NCBI GenBank assembly: GCA_002099365.1
Contig: MSED01000002.1
Coordinates: 2,294,001-2,358,000 of the forward strand
Reading direction: 5' to 3'
DNA from: Phialophora verrucosa
Lineage: Eukaryota > Ascomycota > Eurotiomycetes > Chaetothyriales > Herpotrichiellaceae
Length of the DNA: 64,000 nt
In this document: in pieces, positions 43,541 to 54,854 of the stretch
Numbering within the stretch: the first letter of the stretch is position 1
Layout of the letters: each line of letters starts with the position of its first letter
Notes under the pieces: generated by a model
What the model saw: only the letters and a program-made list of their open reading frames with translations
Databases searched by the model: none
Told to the model about the DNA's origin: nothing
Position numbers and translations under genes: made by a program

Positions 43541-45937
43541 AACTGAAGCGCGGAGTTGGCCTGCCAAATCCTGCACATGCCTCCAATGGATTGAATGACC
43601 TGTTCAGATATCTGGCTGAGGCGTGGTCCTAAGATCCCATGATCTGTATCCACACATTCCACCCCATCAAGACTTTACGGCGTGCGGGGACACTTCGAGG
43701 AAAACCACTCCAAGTCACAGTGTCACATGCATACGGGTTGACTTCTCGTCGTCTTGCTGATAGAACAATCCAAGAAGTCCCCCCACACATCTGCCGAACA
43801 CGATGTTTACGCATTTTATCGGAAGATGTCTGGAAGAATGCAGCAACTTTGACATTCTGGCATAATTCAGAATCGGAGGTCTTCCAGGTGCGTCCCTTTG
43901 CACGGTACGATAAACATTCTGTGGTCAAAATGACCACCTGGTCCCCAGAACTGTGGTGGGCTTCCCCGGGTCGATAATTCAGCCTGAACGCCTCATCTGA
44001 AGCTGCGGTTGCCTTGGAAGATCATATCCCAGCCAGCCTAGTGTCGCCTATCCCTCAACGCAGCTTGTGAGGAGGTGATTAGGCACCAAGCGGGTCCAAC
44101 AATAATCCGAAGTAATATGATGCAACAAGTTTATCGTTTGGAGGATAATTGTGGATGGAAAGCGTGGAGCTATTTTGGCCATCCAGACGCAGGATTTAGA
44201 CATTTCTTCCTCCAAAGAAGAGACCGCCTAGGATACGGCTGCAAATGCACATCGCCTCGCGTGATTGGGACACCACTGCTAACTCACGCAGACACAAGTT
44301 CCCTGGAATGGCGGGCGCTTGACTATTGAGGAGAAGCATCGAACAAGCTCTTCGGTCCATCAACCACGTTGACTTCTCATTCGCCCTTGCTCCTAAACCT
44401 ACCCACCGACTTTCGAGGCTGATAGCCAGAACCGTCGCCGTACAGGAGGCAACTATGACCAGCTTCTCAACCAGTGAGGCATTTCAATGGTTTGAAGGAC
44501 GGTGTGGCGCAGGCTGTCAGGCTTTCGACCAGTGCCGCATTCAGCTGAATTACTCTACATACAAAGATTACATCATTGACTTACATCCCTCATCTCGTCC
44601 AAGGTCTCCTTGGTGGATGAACGCCGGAAGCTTCAACATTTGCAATGCGACTTCAAATCTCGGCCAGCTACCTGAAAGTCATCTAGGCATGCGAGACTGC
44701 TCAGAAAGATCCTATGAGATCAACTCGATGTAGACATGGTACGTCAACTGTCCCTTTAGTCCTGGTGGACATTGTCGGCGACCAGCAGTGTGGCCCAGAT
44801 ACCTATGTTGGAGAAGCTAAACAAGATTGAATTTTTCTCACTCGAGATGGGACATCACAAATGCCCCCTTGCGCCTGCAGTAGTCTCAGAAAGGCCTCCA
44901 CCACCGCTTCATGCGCGTTTTGGCCATCCCACAAAAGCGGTGTTCGTCTGGCATAATTTTCCTCGTGAGTCTGGATTACAACAGCTATGGCACGGTTCCT
45001 TTTCCTTGTGCAGCTTATACCTTAGACCTTCTGATGGTGCCCGCTCCCACCACCATGCACATTCTCCGCTGGTATCCCCTCTTCGTCCTCTTGCTTTTGT
45101 TCTCGGTTGGCGATACTGGCTTGGTTGTCGGACAAAGAGCCGGAGCCGGCTGCGCGGCGGGGGATACTTGTCAGCGGATGCCATGGGGCGGGGGGAATTG
45201 TTGCCAAAGAGGGTGGGTGTCACGCACACAAGGCATCTCTTCGATAAAAACAGATGACTATCGCTGGAATTGAGGCTAGGTGTTCTGAATTCTTTTTGAT
45301 GTGATATAAGTGGGCAGTTTATGGCTTGCGGTGGTCGCGTGTGCTCAGCTCTTTACGTTTGAAACAATGTACGGGTCGGAGCATCTTGCTGCTGACACCT
45401 CATAGATGAGTTAAGGCGTGAACGTCACAATACGTGGGCCGAGCAAGAGTCTGTAATTGCTGCTTGATCTCTCAGGGCTTGTTCGCTGATGGCTCGAGGT
45501 TTCAAACGCGGAGGCGCTCCTGGTTCTGAACTAGACGGGTGCAGTCGATATTGACTCGCGTCAGAAGAAGTGTCCAGGTTGTGTACCCACTCGATTGCCT
45601 GCGTTGATTGTCAAAGTTAGGTCGAGTTTCAGAGATTTGTCCGATACTCCAGGGCCGGTCAGCTATTGTCCATTGACAAGCGCTATGGAAGAATCGGGCT
45701 CGCCAAAGATATGAAGCGGTAATTTACAGGCTTAACGATATGGGTGGCCATGCCATCAATCCATGAAGGAAAAGAAGCAGATGTCCTCAGAAACTTATCC
45801 TCCCTCTGCAAGTCCTGGTTCTGCCGTAATTATAGTCTCACCAAAACCAAATGGTCGAGATGGCTGAGCGAAAATTACAGATATTATTATGACCTTCGAC
45901 CGAGGGCGACAGTTGTCTAATATTTCTTTACCGTCTT
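43541..45937. other. long intergenic region
   Basis: About 2.4 kb with one small secreted-protein candidate (45055-45273, listed separately). Other frames such as 44326-44733 and 43639-43977 show no domain, no start context and no splice support. Confidence 0.4.
45055..45273 (+). CDS. candidate small secreted Cys-containing protein (72 aa)
   Basis: ATG at 45055 opens a frame with a strong signal peptide (RWYPLFVLLLLFSVGDTGLV, likely cut after VVGQ). The mature part has four cysteines, spaced C-x4-C-x8-CC (GCAAGDTCQRMPWGGGNCC). The Cys pattern stops there and the tail (WVSRTQGISSIKTDDYRWN) is plain, so a donor at AGG/GTGGGT (about 45211) may lead to an unrecognised second exon with more cysteines. 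Such peptides are common fungal secreted proteins, but length and isolation make this a weak call. Function unknown. Confidence 0.35.
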   Translation: MHILRWYPLFVLLLLFSVGDTGLVVGQRAGAGCAAGDTCQRMPWGGGNCCQRGWVSRTQGISSIKTDDYRWN

Positions 45938-48214
45938 CTAACCGTGCAAATGTTGTCTTAAACAGAACTCCACATCTTCCACCCTCGTAGTTGCTTTCAA
46001 CAGCATCAGAATATGCTGATCAGGACGGACCAGCAGACCTCCCCCGTCCTGCAAGCCAGCACCCTTCAACCACCGTTGCCCTGCCTCTCCAACAACGTCA
46101 AAATCCTTTCCTAGAACGCATGTCTTGACGCCTGGAACCTCCAACTTTCCGATCAGCGTGAATTGGTCCAAGTCGCACAGATCCAGCGTACTATACTGGC
46201 GCAATTCAACGTCTTCCGGCGAAAACTCATCCACGTACGAGACATCCACGGGCTTCAGAGTGCTGTATGGCAGGCGGATCCAAGCATGAGGCAGTCTCGC
46301 GCCCACTTGGAACTTCGGCGTGTACTTCGAAGCGTGTGCTGGGATCTTGTCGCTGCCGTAAACATAACCTATGTGAAGTTCGAGCTACCACCTGGTCAGT
46401 GTCATCTCCATCAGGGCCTGGCTTGTACTGACGTTGTCAAAATGTTCTCTCTGTCCCTCAACGCCTAACTCAATGGCCTTCATTTTCTCCGAGTCTCTGA
46501 TGTTCGCGTACAGATTTCTTCTGGCCGCCACCAGGTCGTCACCAATTCCGAGGGTCTTCAGCAGAGCAAAGATCTGCTTGCCATTCTTCACGCTTTGCAT
46601 TGAATTGACGATTGCGACGGGCCGTCTTTCTGTCTCGTATGTATCAAGGAGACTGTCTCCAGCCTGGCCTTTGAGCACAAATGCAATTTTGTAGGCCAGA
46701 TTATGAACGTCAGCCAAGCCAGCTGCAGTGTTGTTAGTATCAAGTCTCTGCATCAGGACAAATCAGGACAAATCAGGACATTTCGGCTTCGATTGGCCAA
46801 GTCCAGGCTCTGGAGAACGCTCACAGTTAAGACCGAGACCACCCGTTGGCGGAAATGAATGGGCGGCATCCCCAGCTCTGGCTTGTGGTTAGGCGTCGAA
46901 ATATGCCTTCCATATGCAACTTACAGAAAGACGTTTCCTCGCCTGTACGACCTCGCCACCTTGCGGCTGAGAAGCCACGGCCGGTATGAAAGAATGTCAA
47001 AAGGTACGTCTGTCCCAAGGGCACTAACAACGACCTTGCGGCAGAGCTCTTGATTCCAACTCTCGACCGGATATAGGTTGGCCTGGGACAAGTTTGTCAG
47101 AGGGTAGGCCGACAATATATCTGGCAGGAACTGACGTCAAAGTTGCTAATCAGGACTGCATTCCCAGAAAGCTCGTATGCAATAATGAACCTGCTGGGTT
47201 GTGAGCGCTCCAGACTTGGTTTTAGGCAGAGATAAGGCTGCGGACACGAGTGAGGAGAGTTGCTCACCCTGAGGCCAGGGGATCCATTATCCAATGCAGC
47301 ATACCAACCCGTTCTCCAACGATAGCCCTCAGGTCGGCATTAAAGTGGATGGTCATCATTGTCTCGTCTGGGTTTGGTCAGGACCTATTGTTGACTCATT
47401 TGGGTGCCCTTACACGAATCCTCTCCATCACTCTCAATTCCCAAGAATGTGCGTACCTTACTTCTTGCGCCGTCGCAGGCGATGAGGTATCTCGACCGTA
47501 TCTGGAATTGGAGCCCCGTAGCTCGCTCCTCCACTATTGTCCTCACTCCGTCCATGTCCTGCGATGTGAGGAGCAGTTTAGGGGTCTTCGGGGCATTACG
47601 GACGGACCTGTTCTAGTGATACGAAAGAGACACCCTTACGGAGATCCACATTAGGATCCTTGACGAGTACACCCGTAACAAAATCCTCGAAGACTGGCTG
47701 CGGGATGTTGAGAATCATCTTTGCTCATTAGTCGCATGACGGTAATGTTCATGTTTGGTAATACCAGACCTCTGGCGTATGTTCTAGCACATCGACGTCC
47801 ATCCGCTCGTACGGGAGAACTCCAACTTGTTGACCACTGAGATTGGTAAGGAAGTTGACCCAAAATGCATCGCGCCTTCTCGTTCCCAGTTGACGTATCT
47901 TCTTAACGTCCAGGTGGAATTGTTGCAGTAACTCCAGTGACCGAGGTGAGAGTGCGTGTGCTTTAGGCGCTCCAAGTCTTTCAGGGTATCTCTCTACTAT
48001 TAAACACTTCACTAGTATTGTCAGCCACGAGATTGCCTTTGTAGGGCATAGAGCACGTGCCTCCAAGCTGGGATAACAGATGCGCTTGAGAAAGGCCTGT
48101 TGGACCACCGCCAATGATCACCACTGGGACGTTTAGAATTTCTGGTCCTGGCAAAATCTCCTTTGAGGCAGCGAGAGGTCGACAGCAGACCGCAACATTT
48201 TCGGCGCTGCACAT
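45938..48214 (-). CDS. FAD-dependent phenol-hydroxylase-type monooxygenase (584 aa)
   Basis: Ten exons: 48214-48061, 48011-47770, 47718-47608, 47558-47414, 47367-47268, 47190-47136, 47082-46925, 46877-46825, 46722-46433 and 46384-45938; every phase closes and the total is 1755 nt. Motifs: PVVIIGGGPTGLSQAHLLSQ; then VERYPERLGAPKAHALSPRS; the DG motif YLIACDGARSKVR; and the GD motif LAGDAAHSFPPTGGLGLNSG, which exists only after two splices. The thioredoxin-like C-terminus has GLLVRPDQHILML. This is the 2,4-dichlorophenol 6-monooxygenase/phenol 2-monooxygenase group: NADPH-dependent ring hydroxylation in the cytosol. Intron 1 (48060-48012) needs a GC donor. An intron (46824-46723) contains a 10-bp triple repeat. 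The neighbours are a C2H2 regulator upstream in the same direction and an MFS exporter. Confidence 0.88.
46751..46780. repeat. 10-bp tandem repeat (AATCAGGACA)x3 within an intron
   Basis: Three consecutive copies (the first starts CATCAGGACA) lie inside the 102-nt intron 46723-46824 of the FAD monooxygenase, so they do not affect the protein. Confidence 0.85.
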
Positions 48215-48523
48215 GATGATTCTCACGTAGATTGTCTTGTGAGGTAGGCAGCCGTTGAACCTGTTGAGTGTTTATGGAGAATGTCACAGTCCCAATTCGA
48301 GGCCCCTTTAGATATTAACGCGCGTAGGCAGGGAATTACTGTGGAGAAAATCCAGCGGGGAATAACCCTACTTTGTGGTGGAGAAGGAGAATTGTGCCGA
48401 TGTCAGCGGAGAAGCGGCGGAGAAATCATAGGTGGTCGCTGAGAGACTCACCCATGACAGAGCATCGATGGTTGCAGTCTTGCATAGAAGCCCTAGGAAG
48501 GTGCTTGTTTCGCTCTAGTGCAT
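48215..48523. other. promoter of the FAD monooxygenase
   Basis: About 310 bp between the C2H2 regulator stop and the monooxygenase start, both minus strand. No gene. GCGGAGAAG-type words repeat around 48400-48425 (GCGGAGAAGCGGCGGAGAAA). Confidence 0.4.
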
Positions 48524-51012
48524 CTAGGTGTAGCTGAGCGACAATTCCTCGAGAACACAGTGCATGTCGTGCGAAACCCCGAATAGGTCTTCGAGAGTCT
48601 TCAGAGTCCTCGAGAAAAAGTTAATGTCGTACAGGAGGTTTATGCACTTCTCATGCTTCTGTGGCGTTGCATTGAGATATTGTCGAACCTCAAAATCAAG
48701 GTCGGCTTTGTCGCTGTCCAGACTCCTGTCGAGGTCGATGAGGACGACACTATCCCAGCTCTCAATATCTGGGATGCTGATGGCTGAAACTCCTCCCAGA
48801 AGGAACGCAGAGTACACCATCGCGGCACTAAAGGCTGCTATGGGTACATGGATCCTCTGTGTTTGTACGGTTGGAAGATTCTGCAATACGCCATAGATGC
48901 TGAAGGCGTGGAGAAGCCCACGGCGTGCCCGACTCGAAGAAACCCAGGATGATAGATCCAATGCCGGCAATCTCCGGCCCCCGATAATCTGCTGCTTGAT
49001 ATTGTACCTCTGAAACAAGGCGCGGCACAAAGCGTTCAGGTCCACAGCCATATGCAGGCAGATGGTGTGCCATCGTAACATAGCAACGTCTTTTTCGACA
49101 GGAGAGAGAGATCTGCTTTGAGCCACGAACATGTGCATTCTGCCCAGAGCACGGGAAATATCACGATCAGATGGTATTCCAATCGCCTCTAATGCAGATG
49201 CTATTCGCTCCGCCGATAAAGCCCTCAGCCCCTCGAGTAATACCGAGGTTGTGAATGAGGAAAGTAATGTCCCTAGATGGCGCACGTGCACATGCTCGGA
49301 GAAGAGTGAACGGAACATTGTTGAAAAACGTTGTGGGTCTTTGCTTTGGTTCAACATTCCCGCTCTCCAAGTTGGAGCGTCCTGGGCGTTAAAAATGGAG
49401 TCATCAATAGGTGCTGGCAGACTGTGTGATGTGTGGCGCTGAGAGGTAGCACTTGTATAGTCCGAGAGCTGAGCGTCAAGAACATAATGGCCTTTGAGCT
49501 GCGTTAGTCAGATCAATATATGAAGTGCGACACTAAAGGTCCTTCCAACAATAGCACTCTCTCTAGAACAGATATTCTCACCAAGCAAGGCCCGCAGCTG
49601 GGTCTCTTTCGCGGCCCAGGCTCTCCATTCTTCCTCAATAACGTCCTCTGTTGCCGAGGGATCTGATACAGGAGCTTCACTGTCTTCCCCGAATTCAAGG
49701 TCGAACATGCCGGTTTCACGAGCCCAAAAGAACCCAAGACTGTGAAACACTTGTGCTGTCTTGCGGAGAGTCATATTCTGCGGCTTCAGCATCAGGTCAC
49801 CAGATGTGAGTTCCTTCTTACTCGAGACAGAGTTGCATACACCTGACCTAGCAGAGCCGTGAGGACAAGCTGTATACCAGGGCAAGTGTCGTAGGGGCCA
49901 CGGTGTTGGATGAGACTCGACCACTCCATAGGCGATTAGAACCCGAGGTGATATTGCAGATTTTGCAACGAAAGCTCACCGAAGTAGCAACCGCAGTGTG
50001 CGCCAAGCGCCACAGAGCCTCGCCCTTTGAGGGATTAGCTGTGGGACTCAAAGAGGTCACACTTCGCACCTTTGCTACATCGTCCTTCTTGCTCATGAAC
50101 AAGGACCCAAGCGCTATTGCGTTGAGTAGTAACGGAGAGGTCCAGTCTTTAAACACGAACGTTGGGCGGTGGACGACAGGGAAGTTCGGGACGAATTGTG
50201 TGAAGAACATGTGGAGGCACCCGTCAAGGAATACACTGGTCAGGCCCAAATTCTGGGCCGTCGAGGTGACGTCGCCAGACTTGTAACGTGAGTCCTGTCC
50301 CAGAATGTGGTACCCAACCTACCATGGAGTTGATGATTTGGCTTAAGTTTCGCACTGCGTGGTTGCCACCATGCAAATGTTCTTGATTCGAGTCCGAAGT
50401 TAGCCACGAAGAGACAGGGTGTGACTCGAGCTCGAGTGCACTGCAAACGATGGACTGAGAAGGGAGGACTTCCAGGGCTGGGAGGGTGGTAAACTCTGCA
50501 GAAAGTATTGACTGCAGGAGGTCTTCGGAATCTGGCCAATTCAAGGAGGTGAATGGCTCCTGGTCTAGGGCCATTCCATCTACCACCTCTTGATATGGCG
50601 AGCTTGGAGCTTCGCAGCTTCGCATTAGCGACAACGCGTCGTCCGTGGGCCTCCTAGCCTCGGATGGGGACCCAGCTCGGCCATTTCTGGCTTGAAGCTC
50701 TTGTACATACGACCGATTGTTTATGGACAAGCCGGTGTGTCGTCTCTTGTGCCGGGAAAGACTGTCGAGCCTTGTGAACTGCTGGCCGCAAGCGTCACAC
50801 ACGTATGGCCGGGACCCGCTATCTGAAGACTATCAGTAGCAGATACAGAAGGAGATACCATACTCACGAGATCGTTCGTGTCTCTACGGGAGATTGTCTT
50901 AGTCTCACGAGCCACCCAATGGATCGAGACTCACGATGAGATGCTCTGCCTTGCCATAGCCCTTGCCACAATTAAGACAAACATATCTTCGTCCCGTCCT
51001 GCTTGAAGACAT
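48524..51012 (-). CDS. C2H2 transcription factor with fungal_trans domain (719 aa)
   Basis: Seven exons: 51012-50935, 50883-50868, 50822-50323, 50279-49980, 49923-49822, 49777-49582 and 49491-48524. Finger 1 (YVCLNCGKGYGKAEHLIRHE) is assembled across three exons, including a 16-nt microexon coding IRHERS. Finger 2 is YVCDACGQQFTRLDSLSRHK plus RRH. The fungal-specific domain shows FFTQFVPNFPVVHRPTFVFK, LIQHRGPYDTCPGIQLVLTA and LLGQVYATLS, as in many C2H2/fungal_trans pathway regulators. The last junction uses the acceptor CTCAAAG at 49492 to keep frame into HYVLDAQLSDYTSA. It lies just upstream of the FAD monooxygenase in the same orientation and 1.8 kb from an MFS exporter; it probably controls them. 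Confidence 0.9.
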
Positions 51013-52835
51013 GTCCCAAACAGCAGGAAAGACAATATGTTGCGACGGGTCAGACTGTCCGAGTAACTAAAGCAAGACTGGGAGAAGTCGAGAAAGAGGA
51101 CCGAGTACGGAGAAAGTTAGAGAAACGCACGGGTCCCTCGGATCAAAGTTGATCCGATCTGCTCCGCACCCTGTCTGCTACTTGCATCGCCTACTATAGG
51201 ACACACTCGAGCTTCTTGACCAAGCTCAAGTCGTCCTTGCTCAGAGCCGGCCAGGCTGCTGGCAATGTTCATTGTACAGCCAATGAAGCTAGTATTGCCA
51301 TCTCCCCCACCGCATGCCTGATCAAGCCCTCCATGAAACCCGGCACCAAGTGGCCTTGAGGCTCACAATTCTTCGATGTCTCCCAACCAGAACCTGGACC
51401 TCATGCGGGAGGCTCCTTGGTCATTTGTGATGAGGTGGATAAGGTAGCCAGTGTACGACAGATCCAGTTCCGTCGTCCCAGATACCTAACCGACCACTGA
51501 CCGTCATCCCGTAACCGTTCGCTTCGAACTCCTGCTTCCAGTTCGCACCAAAGTATTGGTCTGGATCTCTGGAGGCAATCTTCAACTTGCACAACTCGCC
51601 ACCGATTCATTCGTGTACGATATGATGACCGCCAATATATCGGGATTGGTTCTCGCGTGGGGCCTCCCCAAACGACACCATATGGTTTTGCTGCCTTGTT
51701 TGCTGGGCTTTTTAAGACCTGCGCTGATACGAACGCAAGACAGCGGGGTTCTGGGCATACCCACACATGTCAAAAGGGGGCACTTACAGGATGCCAGAGC
51801 TCAAAGATGTGGGTTGTGTGTATAAAAACAAACCTCCAGTCAATCATGTCGGCAGAGCATCCGGGCATGAACGTTGAGGTTACGGCGTGATATATGCCAT
51901 CAGAGGTGAGTCCGTGTCCCGCTTCGACCAACAGATAGACTTTGTGAAGGTGACTCTCGATCGGAGCACGTTCGCAGGTCGGTCCTGCTGTGCTGACACG
52001 CTGTTCCGGTAGGAGTTGGGAAGTTGGAGGATCCACTACGCACCCTGAGCACGTCTGTTACAGGACACGTTGGTAAAGAACTCGATCTGGTCCAGTTAAT
52101 CTCCGCCGCCATATCAAGGATCGACGTTTCTCCGCCGAGCGGCCTCGTGCTCAGCAATATCAGGTTTGTCCCAGGTCCACCTCTTCTCTGCTGTCGACAC
52201 ACTTGCCTATATCTCGACCTCCAAGTCCTGTGTCAAGGGCACATGACCCAATTTGGGACTCCACGACCAAGATGTGCTTGATGGCCTTCCCCTGTAGCAG
52301 AAATCTTATGCTGTTAAGCGTCTGCAGGAGACAGTGAACTGGAGGCGCATCTGGCACGCATCGTGGTGTTATCTTCTATGCAGGACATATTTCGAATCAC
52401 CGCATTCTTCGAGGTATCTCCCGGCGTCAGCAACGCAGAGCTTTTATGTGGATTCTCAATACGTTGCATGGCTGAGTCTTCCTCGGCAGAATCCCTTTCA
52501 GAGTGGAGGCTTGGTTACCTTATCTCGGCGTAACCTTGGCTATTTCAGGCATGGTACACGAAGGGGGATCGATGCCGGTCTGCTACTACTACCTCTCCAC
52601 CAATGGAGTCAGATGTCTGCTGCATAACGTGGCATTATGTTGCACAACACCGGCATACGACGTGGGTCTCTGTTGGCGCAAGCGGGGCTCGGTCCGTTGG
52701 ACGCCATCCAGACAAGCACTCTCTCTGGCCTCCGGTCCTTGTCACTGCTGCTTCAACTTCTTGTCATGCAGCATACCATGAGCTGACAACAATCTCAGCT
52801 TGATATGTCGCCGGTCCAGCAGCAACACTGGAAAT
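51013..52835. other. long intergenic region
   Basis: About 1.8 kb between the divergent C2H2 regulator and the MFS gene. Short frames exist on both strands but none has a domain. A short upstream ATG (52805, frame ending TGA at 52843) overlaps the MFS start and might damp its translation. Confidence 0.4.
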
Positions 52836-54644
52836 ATGGCTGACGACAAAGATGTCGCTGAGGAGGCGCCTCCAGCCACCGATTTTGTCGTTGACTGGGA
52901 CGGCGATGACGACCCCGAGAATCCTCTGAACTGGCCGTCACGGCGCAAAGCGGCGAATATTGCGCTTCTTTCGTGCCTGACTTTTGTCACGTAGGTTTGG
53001 TGGTTATCAGAAACGCGGAATAAGTCAAAGCTGATGCGTTTCCCAGGCCACTTGCAAGCAGCATGTTTGCCCCTGGCATCCCCCGCGTTATGGCAGACTT
53101 CAACAGCTCCAGCGTCATCCTGGCCTCATTCGTGGTGTCGGTCTACCTCATAGGCTACGCGTTTGGTCCTCTGGTCTGCGCACCAATGTCGGAGATCTAT
53201 GGAAGGTGGCCTGTATACCAAATTACCAACATCTTGTTCATCATCTTCACCGTTGCATGTGCAGTGGCACCTTCGCTGGACAGCCTCATCGGCTTCCGCT
53301 TCTTGGCCGGTGCTGCTGGCTCGGCTCCTTTGGTCCTCGGGGGAGGGAGCGTGGCGGATTTGTACACGCGTGAAGAACGTGGCTCCAAGATGGCGATCTT
53401 CTCAATTGGCCCCTTGATTGGCCCTGTTGCCGGTAATGGCTGCCATATTTTGTCTCCTCCATGGAGGTCCAGCTAACGGTGATAACTAGGCCCCGTGGCT
53501 GGCGCATTCCTTTCTCAAGGCGAGTTCTCTAAATTTCTAGCCGACCATAGCCCTCCAAGGGGCTCGCCGTTCTCGTCCTGTCGGCACTCAAGCAAGCTAA
53601 CAAAAGCTCACAGACGTTGGCTGGCGATGGGTTTTCTGGGTGATAACTATTGCGGCATGTATATGACCTCCCAGCCACGACACTCGGCCAGCTAACGTCT
53701 TCCAGGCCGGAGTCGTCACGATCCTCTGCCTGCTCTTCATGAAAGAGTCCTACGCCCCCATCCTCCTCGAGCGCAAGGTTGCAAAGCTCCGCAAATCGAC
53801 AGGTAACCAACAATATCGCTCGAAGCTGTCATCCGAAGACGATCCGCGCACGGCCTTGGTGAAAGCATTGATTCGTCCCACCAAGATGTTCCTCCTGTCT
53901 CCGATCGTCTTCATCTTTGTGGTACGCCGTTAGCGGCTTGTCTATTCCACACTTGCGCAAAGACGCTGATAATGTCGCAGATCTATGTCTCCATCATATA
54001 CGGCTACCTATACCTGCTCTTCACCACCATCACAGAAATCTACGAAGGGACATATGGCTTCAACACAGGCTTGGCCGGTCTCTCCTATCTCGGCATCGGC
54101 GTGGGCATGTTTCTTGGTCTCGGCCTCTTTGGCGCGACGAGCGACAAACGCATCCAAGCGAAGAAAGCCAAAGGCGACGTATCGCCGGAAATTCGACTCG
54201 AAGGGCTGGTTCCCGCGGCAATATGCATTCCTATCGGGCTGTTCTGGTACGGGTGGTCGGCTGAGAAGCAGATCCACTGGATTATGCCTATTATTGGCAC
54301 GGGATGGGTGGGATTGGGCTTGATCGGCATTTTCGTGGGTCTTGGACGTGTCTCTATTCTTTGCGCTTCGCTAACGCTGAGGACGGCAGTTGGCTGTGCA
54401 GACGTACCTTGTCGATTGTTACCCCATGTTTGCAGCGAGCGTTACGGCCGCAAACACGGTTGTGCGGTCACTTACTGGTGCCTTTCTCCCGCTCGCAGGA
54501 CGGCCATTGTACTCCAGTCTTGGACTCGGATGGGGTAACTCGGTGCTAGGTTTCATTGCCCTGGCGATGGTGCCGCTCCCGTTTGTGTTTATGAGATTCG
54601 GTGCTAGGCTACGAACACACCCACGGTTCCAAGTCAGCTTTTGA
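52836..54644 (+). CDS. MFS drug:H+ antiporter-like (DHA1) transporter (478 aa)
   Basis: Seven exons: 52836-52990, 53047-53432, 53490-53519, 53614-53654, 53706-53921, 53981-54334 and 54390-54644. The N-terminus DDPENPLNWPSRRK is the DHA1 signature. It is followed by helices with FAPGIPRVMADFNSSS, GPLVCAPMSEIYGRWPVY, RFLAGAAGSAPLVLGGG and DLYTREERG, then GWRWVFWVITIAAGVV and MKESYAPILLERK. Two introns (53520-53613 and 53655-53705) start with GC, not GT; both keep frame exactly and contain GCTAAC branch-like sites. Exons of 30 and 41 nt result. At 478 aa it is slightly short but has all expected landmarks. Its place beside an aromatic hydroxylase suggests efflux of phenolic compounds, an inference. 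Confidence 0.88.
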
Positions 54645-54854
54645 GGAGGCAATATTTGGGTACGTGAGATACAATCAATGCAGCATCCAACCGAGCTTCA
54701 AGGGCAGGGATGGAGGTAGAATAGTCAGGCATGAGGAATCCGACACACTGAGCGAGATCAGGAGCCAACGGCATCCCTCACGTACACTGGATCGTCATTT
54801 CAGCACCGGACTCTTGTCCTCGGTCCTCTGCTCTCAAGTTATGAAATACTTCCA

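Noticed and set aside
44326..44733. Plus-strand frame of 135 codons with several cysteines
   Set aside because: No ATG at its start (the first is about 130 bp in), no signal peptide and no family resemblance.
45938..48214. The FAD monooxygenase region first looked like a frameshifted pseudogene
   Set aside because: Splicing nine short introns, one with a GC donor, restores one frame with all conserved motifs and exact phases over 584 codons.
52024..52781. Frames between the C2H2 regulator and the MFS gene as extra 5' exons
   Set aside because: The MFS gene has a complete DHA1 N-terminus from ATG 52836, so no upstream coding exon is needed.
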